Source of the DNA: Streptomyces sp. NBC_00286
GTDB lineage: Bacteria; Actinomycetota; Actinomycetes; Streptomycetales; Streptomycetaceae
Direction: 5' to 3'
NCBI RefSeq assembly: GCF_036173125.1
Contig: NZ_CP108054.1
Location: 2,790,001-2,854,000 of the forward strand
DNA: 64,000 nucleotides
Shown here: in pieces, positions 54,862 to 61,687 of the stretch
Position numbering within the stretch: the first letter of the stretch is position 1
How the letters are laid out: the number at the start of each line of letters is the position of its first letter
Translations under genes and position numbers: made by a program
The notes under the pieces: generated by a model
Seen by the model: only the letters and a program-made list of their open reading frames with translations
Databases searched by the model: none
Told to the model about the DNA's origin: nothing

Positions 54862-55983
54862 ATGGGACGCCACCGACGCTCCGCCGCCGGCCGCGCCGCC
54901 ACAGGCCGCGCCACCGGCGTCACGCAAACGTACGGATCACACACCGGCGGCTACTCAACGGCCGACCCGGGCTACTACGTGACCGACGCCATCTCGGCGG
55001 CCGGGCAGGGCCGCTACCAGCATGCCCTCTACCCGCAGAACGATGCCTACACGCACAGTGACGCATATCTCTTCGCGACGGGCGACACCTCTCAGGGGAG
55101 CGCCGCCTACCTCTACGCGACGAGCGACGTCGACGCCTACGCCACGACCAGCTTCGCGTCCGTCCCCGGCCCCCGTGGAGGGGGCTCGCACCGCCGCCGC
55201 AAGAAGGCCAAGGCCGCGGTGCCGGTGCGCACCGGTCTGCTCGGTGTCTCCGCGGCTGTAGCGATGGGTGCCGTCGCGGTCGCCTCGGGGCTGATCCCGG
55301 GCGGCGGTGACACCAACACGGTCGGCGGCAGCAACGCGGGCAAGGTGCAGACCTCGGACTTCCCGACCGACCTCGGCACGCAGGGCGGTGCGGACGGCTC
55401 CTCGGACGACCGCGACGACTCCGGTACGAGCCGCGACGCCAACCGTTCTCCTTCGCCTTCGCCGACGCCCACGGAGCCGACGAAGGAACCCACCAAGGAA
55501 CCCTCCGCGAAGCCGACCACGAAGACTCCGGAGAAGCCGAAGCCCACTCCGCCGCGTGCGGCCACGAAGGTGCCCAAGCCCACCCCGCCCAAGGCGGTGT
55601 CCCCGCAGACCGCGGCGGAGGCCGAGGTGCTCAAGCTGGTGAACCAGGAGCGGGAGAAGGCGGGCTGCAGCCCGGTGACGGCGTCCAACACGCTCGCCAA
55701 GCTGGCCCAGTCCTTCAGCGAGGCCATGGCCGAACTGGACTTCTTCGACCACACCGACCCGACCGGGGCCACCCCCTGGGACCGTGCGGATGGGCTCGGC
55801 ATAGCGAACCTCGGCGGCGAGAACATAGCCCGCGGCCAGGCCGACGCCGAGGCGGTCATGGCGGCCTGGATGGAAAGCCCCGGCCACCGCGCGAACATCC
55901 TGAACTGCGACTTCAAGACCCTGGGAGTCGGCGCCCACTTCGCTCCGGGCGGCCCCTGGTGGACGCAGGATTTCGGCTACTGA
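54862..55983 (+). CDS. CAP/SCP-domain membrane-anchored protein
   Basis: 373 residues. Residues 1-105 are Tyr/Ser/Gly/Ala-rich with repeats such as YTHSDAYLFATGD. A basic RRRKKAKAAVPVR stretch precedes one membrane helix (about residues 125-148), then a Pro/Thr/Lys-rich spacer (TPTEPTKEPTKEPSAKPTTK) and a C-terminal CAP domain (LKLVNQEREKAGCSPVTASN, MAELDFFDHTDPTGATPWDR, GENIARGQADAEAVMAAWM, SPGHRANILN). It should be anchored with the CAP domain outside. Activity unknown. Confidence 0.9.
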   Translation: MGRHRRSAAGRAATGRATGVTQTYGSHTGGYSTADPGYYVTDAISAAGQGRYQHALYPQNDAYTHSDAYLFATGDTSQGSAAYLYATSDVDAYATTSFASVPGPRGGGSHRRRKKAKAAVPVRTGLLGVSAAVAMGAVAVASGLIPGGGDTNTVGGSNAGKVQTSDFPTDLGTQGGADGSSDDRDDSGTSRDANRSPSPSPTPTEPTKEPTKEPSAKPTTKTPEKPKPTPPRAATKVPKPTPPKAVSPQTAAEAEVLKLVNQEREKAGCSPVTASNTLAKLAQSFSEAMAELDFFDHTDPTGATPWDRADGLGIANLGGENIARGQADAEAVMAAWMESPGHRANILNCDFKTLGVGAHFAPGGPWWTQDFGY

Positions 55984-56070
55984 GCTTCGGCTGCTGGAAT
56001 TCGCCCACTAGCGGTTTCTGTTGGTTAGCGCCACCTGCCGGTGCACGCTGCGCCGGAGTACGCTGAAGGT

Positions 56071-56460
56071 ATGGACCTCACGGAGACACAGGACCTCGCG
56101 TTCGACGTGTTCTCCAAGGCGTGTCCCTCGCGGGGCACCCTGGAGCACGTTACGGGGCGTTGGGGCGGGCTCACGCTCGGGGCGCTGTACGAAGGCCCGT
56201 TCCGCTTCAACGAGCTGCGCCGCCGTGTCGACGGCGTGAGCGAGAAAATGCTGTCGCAGACGCTGCACGCCCTGGAGCGCGACGGTCTGGTCCACCGCGA
56301 GGCGCAGCCCACGAACCCGCCGCGCGTCGACTACGAACTCACGCCGCTGGGCCGCGAGGTCGCCGAGCGGCTGCTGAGCCTCATCCACTTCGTGGAGGGG
56401 CGCATGGGCGAGATCCTGACGGCACGCGAGCGTTACGACGCGACCCGCGGCACTCGCTGA
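56071..56460 (+). CDS. HxlR family transcriptional regulator
   Basis: 129 residues from the ATG at 56071. Winged-helix features are [40 protein letters not shown] and the wing [20 protein letters not shown]. HxlR proteins often sense reactive species or small aromatics. Target unknown. Its 3' end overlaps the convergent mutM end by 28 bases. Confidence 0.88.
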   Translation: MDLTETQDLAFDVFSKACPSRGTLEHVTGRWGGLTLGALYEGPFRFNELRRRVDGVSEKMLSQTLHALERDGLVHREAQPTNPPRVDYELTPLGREVAERLLSLIHFVEGRMGEILTARERYDATRGTR

Positions 56461-57293
56461 CAGCGCGGGCAGAAGTAGCTGGACCGGTTCATCCAGGGCC
56501 GCCGCCGGATCGCGGTGCCACAGCGCCGGCACGGCTCGCCCTCCCGCCCGTACGCGTCGAGGGACCGGTCGAAGTAGCCGGACTCGCCGTTCACGTTGAC
56601 GTACAGGCTGTCGAAGCTGGTGCCGCCGGCGGTGAGGGCCTCGTACAGCACGTCCCGTACGTGGCCGAGGAGTTCGGCGGTGCGCGGGCGCGTGAAACCG
56701 GTGGTCGGGCGGTCGTAGTGCAGCCGTGAGCGCCACAGCGCCTCGTCCGCGTAGATGTTGCCGACGCCGCTGATCAGCGACTGGTCGAGCAGGGCCCGCT
56801 TGATGGTCGTACGTCTGCGCCGCAGCTTCTCGTGGAAGGCGGCGTCGTCGAACTGCGGGTCCAGCGGGTCGCGGGCGATGTGCGCGATGACATCGGGCAG
56901 TCCTTCGGAGGTGGTCGTGTGCAAGGAGAGCCCGCCGAAGGTGCGCTGGTCTACGAAGCGGAGCTCGGTGGTGAGGGTGTCGTCGAAGCGGACGCGGATG
57001 CGCAGGTGCTTCTCGTCGGGCGCGCCCTCGGGCTGGACGAGCAGCTGGCCGCTCATGCCGAGGTGCGCCAGGACGGCGCTCGGCTGGTCGGCGAGCGGCA
57101 GCCAGAGGTACTTGCCGCGCCGCTGAGGCAGCCCGATGCGGTGCCCCTTGAGCCGGGCGCCGAAGTCCTCGCCTCCCGCGATGTGCCGACGTACCGCGCG
57201 CGGATGCAGCACCTGTACGTCGGCGACGATCCGTCCGCTGACCCAGCGCTCAAGCCCGCGCCGTACGACCTCGACCTCAGGAAGCTCGGGCAC
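56433..57293 (-). CDS. mutM: Formamidopyrimidine-DNA glycosylase
   Basis: Removes 8-oxoguanine and other oxidised purines and cuts the abasic site. 286 residues. After the initiator residue the catalytic Pro and Glu ([16 protein letters not shown]) lead; the Lys of the H2TH region is in [20 protein letters not shown]; and a C-terminal zinc finger [20 protein letters not shown] closes with CPRCQR. The start is GTG at 57293. Confidence 0.96.
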   Translation of the reverse strand: MPELPEVEVVRRGLERWVSGRIVADVQVLHPRAVRRHIAGGEDFGARLKGHRIGLPQRRGKYLWLPLADQPSAVLAHLGMSGQLLVQPEGAPDEKHLRIRVRFDDTLTTELRFVDQRTFGGLSLHTTTSEGLPDVIAHIARDPLDPQFDDAAFHEKLRRRRTTIKRALLDQSLISGVGNIYADEALWRSRLHYDRPTTGFTRPRTAELLGHVRDVLYEALTAGGTSFDSLYVNVNGESGYFDRSLDAYGREGEPCRRCGTAIRRRPWMNRSSYFCPRCQRVPRVAS

Positions 57294-57488
57294 GGTTTCT
57301 CCTCCGGATGCGTGGGCGCTCCGCCGGCAGGGCGGCTTGGAACTGCGGGCCGTCCGTGGCTGGTCGCGCCGCGCGCGCAGCGTACCGCCGCCCCTCGGGC
57401 GGGCTCGGCCGGGCCCGCCCGTGGCTGCTGAACACGGTCGCCCGCCCCCTGCCGGGGACGGGCGATCGGTGACGGCTGTGGCCGTATG

Positions 57489-58304
57489 TCAGGCGGGAGC
57501 CGCGTCCGACCCCGCGGTCGAGGGGACGCCGACGTCCCCGTCGGCCTCCGCGGCCGCCTTCGCGCGTTCGTCCGCCGCGGAGCGGATCTCCCGCCACGCG
57601 GACTCCGCGGCCTGCTGCTCCGCTTCCTTCTTGCTGCGGCCGGTGCCGGTGCCGTACGAGACGCCTCCGACGCGGGCGGCAGCAGTAAAGGTCTTCTCAT
57701 GGTCCGGGCCGGTCTCCGTGACCAGGTACTCGGGCACGCCGAGCCCCTCGGTCGCGGTGAGCTCCTGGAGGCTGGTCTTCCAGTCCAGGCCGGCACCGAG
57801 ATTCGAGGACTTCTCGATCAGCGGGTCGAACAGGCGGTGCACCAGCTCCGCCGCCGAGTCCAGCCCCTGGTCGAGGTACACCGCGCCGATCACCGCTTCA
57901 AGGGTGTCGGCGAGGATGGACGCCTTGTCCCGGCCGCCTGTGCCCTCTTCACCGCGGCCGAGCCGGATGAAGGAGCCGAGTTCGAGCCCGCGGCCCACCT
58001 CCGCCAGTGCACGCGAGTTGACCACCGCGGCCCGCAGCTTGGCCAGCTGGCCTTCGGGCAGGTCGGGGTGGGTGCGATACAGCGTGTCCGTGACCACCAG
58101 GCCGAGCACGGAGTCCCCGAGGAACTCCAGGCGCTCGTTGGTGGGCAGACCGCCGTTCTCGTACGCGTACGAACGGTGGGTCAGCGCACGCACCAGAAGG
58201 GCGGACTCGAGCTTGTAGCCGAGCCGCCCTTCCAGAAGCGTGTGGGACGAGGCTGTGGTGTCCGCCTTTTTCTTGGCGTTTACGTCCGCCTTGGCGTCAG
58301 ACAT
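57489..58304 (-). CDS. rnc: Ribonuclease III
   Basis: 271 residues from the ATG at 58304. The RNase III signature [20 protein letters not shown] carries the metal-binding Glu and Asp; [15 protein letters not shown] holds the second metal site. A double-stranded RNA-binding domain follows ([31 protein letters not shown]). In S. coelicolor this gene is absB, a global regulator of antibiotic synthesis. Confidence 0.97.
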   Translation of the reverse strand: MSDAKADVNAKKKADTTASSHTLLEGRLGYKLESALLVRALTHRSYAYENGGLPTNERLEFLGDSVLGLVVTDTLYRTHPDLPEGQLAKLRAAVVNSRALAEVGRGLELGSFIRLGRGEEGTGGRDKASILADTLEAVIGAVYLDQGLDSAAELVHRLFDPLIEKSSNLGAGLDWKTSLQELTATEGLGVPEYLVTETGPDHEKTFTAAARVGGVSYGTGTGRSKKEAEQQAAESAWREIRSAADERAKAAAEADGDVGVPSTAGSDAAPA

Positions 58305-58323
58305 GAAGCCTCTCACCAGCCGC

Positions 58324-58497
58324 TCAGACCTCGAGGACCTGGCGCTTGTTGTAGGTGCCGCAAGCCGGGCACGCGATGTGCTGCAGCTTGGGCTCGTGGC
58401 AGCGCTCACACGCAACCAGGTTGGGGACCGCAGCCTTCCACTGCGACCGGCGGTGGCGCGTGTTGCTGCGCGACATCTTCCGCTTCGGAACAGCCAC
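58324..58497 (-). CDS. rpmF: 50S ribosomal protein L32
   Basis: 57 residues from the GTG at 58497 ([20 protein letters not shown]). The four-cysteine zinc site is visible as CERCHEP and CPACGTY, so this is the zinc-binding (C+) form. It lies between the DUF177 gene and rnc. Confidence 0.96.
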   Translation of the reverse strand: MAVPKRKMSRSNTRHRRSQWKAAVPNLVACERCHEPKLQHIACPACGTYNKRQVLEV

Positions 58498-58499
58498 GG

Positions 58500-59144
58500 C
58501 TACTTCTCCTGCTTCTCGTCGACGCCCGATTCGGCGCCGCTGATCTCGTCCTTCTCGCCATCTTCGAGTGAACCGGCGAGTCCCTGCAGTGCCGCCCAAC
58601 GGATGTCGACGGCGTCATGGTGGTGGCCAGGTTCGTCCGAGAGACGCACTCCGCACTCGGAGCACAGTCCCTCGCAGTCCTCCTGGCACACCGGCTGCAT
58701 CGGCAGTGCGAGCACCACCGCATCACGCAGCACAGGCTCGAGGTCGAACAAGCCGTCCTCGATGAAAAGCCTGTCCTCGTCTTCCTCGGCGTCGTCGCCG
58801 GGCTCCGCCTTGGGGCGGCCCCGGTCGTCGGCGTCGGGGTACGAGAACATCTCCTGGAAGTCCGCTTCGAGCTCCAGCTGAAGCGGCTCCAGACACCTTA
58901 CGCACTCCCCCTCGGCGACGGCCCGGGCGGTCCCTGTGACCAGGACACCCTCCATGACCGACTCGAGCCGGAGTTCGAGCTCCACCGGCGCGCCTTCCGG
59001 CACTCCGATCACTCCCTGGATACCGAGGTCCTTGGGAGCGTCGACCGCGCGGGTCAGCCGCTGCAGCGCACCAGGACGTCGCCCCAGCTCGTGCGTGTCG
59101 AACACGAGAGGGTTGCGGTGGTCGAGGCGGGCGTTCAGGGCCAT
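58500..59144 (-). CDS. YceD/DUF177 family protein
   Basis: 214 residues. Characteristic cysteines are at [16 protein letters not shown] and [20 protein letters not shown]. Usually located just before rpmF, as here, and in plants and some bacteria the family is linked to 23S rRNA accumulation. Precise role uncertain. Confidence 0.9.
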   Translation of the reverse strand: MALNARLDHRNPLVFDTHELGRRPGALQRLTRAVDAPKDLGIQGVIGVPEGAPVELELRLESVMEGVLVTGTARAVAEGECVRCLEPLQLELEADFQEMFSYPDADDRGRPKAEPGDDAEEDEDRLFIEDGLFDLEPVLRDAVVLALPMQPVCQEDCEGLCSECGVRLSDEPGHHHDAVDIRWAALQGLAGSLEDGEKDEISGAESGVDEKQEK

Positions 59145-59319
59145 TCCTGCTTTCGATCTTGAAACTCAGAGCTTCGCCGCCCCAGATGTTCCCGGGCAGC
59201 GTAGATCGCGGACGAACGCGCGACCGAAGAGCCAGGATACTGGACCTTGCGCTCTCGGCCCAATCCGGTGCGCACCGGCGGTCCAGGGCACCGGCGTACG
59301 CCGGTGTGGGCGCCCTTCG

Positions 59320-60417
59320 TCAGCGTCCGCCGCGCTCCTGCTCGTACTGACGCAGTTGCTCGGCGCTGATCATGCTCGTGTCGAAGAGGCTGGTCTCGTC
59401 GAGGGCGTGCGCCTGCGGCTCGGGCTGCTGCTGCCCGTAGGCCTGCTGCCCCTGGCTGGGGTCGTATCCGGCCTGCTGGACGTTCGGGTCGTAGCCCTGC
59501 TGCGGATACGCGGCGTACGGATCGGCCTGCTGCTGGTACGCGTATTGCTGATCCTGCTGGCCGTACGGCTGCTGATAGCCGTACGCGTCGGACTGTTGCT
59601 GATACGCGTACTGCTGCTGGCCCTGCTGATCCTGGTGGCCGTACGACTGCTGCGCGGGGACAGCCGCGGCCGGTTCGGCGGGCGGCCGGGCGGGGGCGTC
59701 CGCAGGGGCCGCGAGGCCGTCCAGGTACTCGGCGTCGGTGGTGTGCTGCACGGGCGTCCCGTCGTCCGTGAGCGCGCCCAGGTCGTCGGTGGCGATGCGG
59801 CCGTGCAGCTTCTGGCGGCCGCGGCCGACGGCCTCCAGGGTCTTGGCGAGGACGGCCTCGAAGGCGCCGAGCTTGACGTCGACGTATTCATCGGCGTTGC
59901 GGCGCAGGGTCTGGGGGTCGTGGCTGCGCTCGGGGGCGTCCTCGTCCTCGTAGCCGTGCTCGTCGAGGCCGGGTCCGGTGCCGAGGAGCTTCTCGCGGCC
60001 GCGGCCGACGGAGCCGAGGGTCTTGGTGAGCACGACCTCGAAGTTGGCGAGCTTGGAGTCGACGTAGTCGTCGGCCTCCGCGCGGATCTCCTCGGCCTCC
60101 TTACGGGCCTCGGCGAGGATGCGGTCCGCCTCGTTCTGGGAGCGCCGGGCGATCTCGGTGCCGGAGACCAGCGAACCGCGCTCGGCATGCGCGGACTCGA
60201 TGATCCGCTGCGCCTCCTCGCGGGCCTGCTCGACCAACTGCTCGCGCCCGCCGATGAGTTCCTGGGCCTGGGCGAGGGAGCCGGGCAGCGCCTGGCGCAC
60301 CTCTTCGAGCATGGAGAGGAGCTCGGCGCGGTTGACCACGCACGAGGCCGACATGGGCATCGAACGGGCGCTGCCGACCGCCGCGACGATCTCATCGAGC
60401 TTCTTCTGCACGTCCAC
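59320..60417 (-). CDS. Coiled-coil (AtpF/DivIVA-like) protein with Gln/Tyr-rich tail
   Basis: 365 residues from the GTG at 60417 (VDVQKKLDEIVAAVGSARSM). Residues 30-120 are charged, coiled-coil-like (EQLVEQAREEAQRIIESAHA, RILAEARKEAEEIRAEADDY), with a near-duplicate DEYVDVKLGAFEAVL further on. The last about 150 residues are extremely rich in Gln and Tyr (QQYAYQQQSDAYGYQQPYG). Such proteins are conserved in Streptomyces beside coaD, sometimes annotated as cell-division initiation proteins. Function not known. Confidence 0.8.
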   Translation of the reverse strand: MDVQKKLDEIVAAVGSARSMPMSASCVVNRAELLSMLEEVRQALPGSLAQAQELIGGREQLVEQAREEAQRIIESAHAERGSLVSGTEIARRSQNEADRILAEARKEAEEIRAEADDYVDSKLANFEVVLTKTLGSVGRGREKLLGTGPGLDEHGYEDEDAPERSHDPQTLRRNADEYVDVKLGAFEAVLAKTLEAVGRGRQKLHGRIATDDLGALTDDGTPVQHTTDAEYLDGLAAPADAPARPPAEPAAAVPAQQSYGHQDQQGQQQYAYQQQSDAYGYQQPYGQQDQQYAYQQQADPYAAYPQQGYDPNVQQAGYDPSQGQQAYGQQQPEPQAHALDETSLFDTSMISAEQLRQYEQERGGR

Positions 60418-60548
60418 CGGTGCTCGCCACTCTCTACAGCTGTGATGGAGACGGACGGATCGACTGTACGGCCACTCCCGCCCCATCCGACACCGGGTGA
60501 CGCACTGTCAGCCCACAGAGGCCGTCCCGGTCTCGTCCGAGTGCTGTC

Positions 60549-61058
60549 TCAGTCCTTCTTGAGGCGTTCGTTGAGGGCTTCGAGGACCAGCGGCGGCACC
60601 AGGTGGGAGACGTCGCCGCCCCAGGCCGCGACCTCCTTGACGAGCGAGGAGGACAGGAAGCTGTAGGTGGGGTTGGTGGGGACGAAGAGGGTCTCGACTC
60701 CGGAGAGGCCGTTGTTCATCTGGGCCATCTGCAGCTCGTAGTCGAAGTCGCTGACCGCGCGGAGTCCCTTGACGATCGCGGGGATGTCGCGCTGCTTGCA
60801 GAAGTCGACGAGAAGGCCGTGGAAGGACTCCACCTCGACGTTGCCGAACTCCGCGGTGACCTGGCGGATCAGGTCGATCCGCTCGTCGATCTCGAAGAGG
60901 CCCTTCTTGGACTGGTTGATCATCACCGCGACATGCACGACGTCGTACAGCTTGGACGCTCGGGCGATGATGTCGAGGTGTCCGTTGGTGATCGGGTCGA
61001 ATGACCCGGGACAGACGGCGCGGCGCAACTGAGGTCCCTCGCTCTCCAGTCCGGTCAT
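60549..61058 (-). CDS. coaD: Phosphopantetheine adenylyltransferase
   Basis: Penultimate step of coenzyme A synthesis. 169 residues from the ATG at 61058, which overlaps the rsmD stop (ATGA). Nucleotidyltransferase motifs [20 protein letters not shown] (the TxGH) and [20 protein letters not shown]. Confidence 0.96.
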   Translation of the reverse strand: MTGLESEGPQLRRAVCPGSFDPITNGHLDIIARASKLYDVVHVAVMINQSKKGLFEIDERIDLIRQVTAEFGNVEVESFHGLLVDFCKQRDIPAIVKGLRAVSDFDYELQMAQMNNGLSGVETLFVPTNPTYSFLSSSLVKEVAAWGGDVSHLVPPLVLEALNERLKKD

Positions 61059-61642
61059 CGTGCGTCTTCGCACGTTGAGGCGGCGCGACCGTACCAAAAC
61101 GTCCCCTCGCCGTAACGACGGGAGCGCAGTGCCTCGAAGCCGCCGGGCCACCGGAATTCGCCGCCTCTAGTACTGCGTTCAACGGTGACGAGCGCTTCGC
61201 CCGCGAGCCAGCCCTCCGCACCGAGTGTGAGCAGGATCTCGCGAAGATCGTCGTCCGGGACGTCGTACGGCGGATCGAGAAAGATCAGGTCGTACGGGGC
61301 TGTCGGCGCCCCCGCGCGGATGATCTGCGCCGCTTTGCCGGATCTCACCTCGGCGCCGGGCAGCCCGAGCGTTTTCACGTTCTCCCTGAGGGTGCGTATC
61401 GCTCGGGCGTCGACCTCGACGAGGAGGGTGTGTCCGGCGCCGCGTGACAGGGCCTCCAGGCCGACGGCGCCGGAGCCGGCGTACAGATCGAGGACGCGCT
61501 CGCCCTCCAGGGGGCCGCCTAGCAGGGACTGCCAGGTCGAGAAGAGGCCCTCGCGTGCCCGGTCGGAGGTGGGCCGGGTACGGGTTCCGTGCGGGACGGC
61601 CAGGCGGCGCCCGCCGGCCCGGCCGGCGATCACGCGGGTCAT
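61055..61642 (-). CDS. rsmD: 16S rRNA (guanine966-N2)-methyltransferase
   Basis: 195 residues. SAM motif I in [20 protein letters not shown] and the catalytic DPPY in [13 protein letters not shown]. RsmD is usually coupled to coaD, as here. Between the recG stop and this start there are 45 bases. Confidence 0.95.
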   Translation of the reverse strand: MTRVIAGRAGGRRLAVPHGTRTRPTSDRAREGLFSTWQSLLGGPLEGERVLDLYAGSGAVGLEALSRGAGHTLLVEVDARAIRTLRENVKTLGLPGAEVRSGKAAQIIRAGAPTAPYDLIFLDPPYDVPDDDLREILLTLGAEGWLAGEALVTVERSTRGGEFRWPGGFEALRSRRYGEGTFWYGRAASTCEDAR

Positions 61643-61687
61643 CTCTGTCCTTGTCGTGGAACGAGCGGTTGTGACAGTTCCAGTCTG

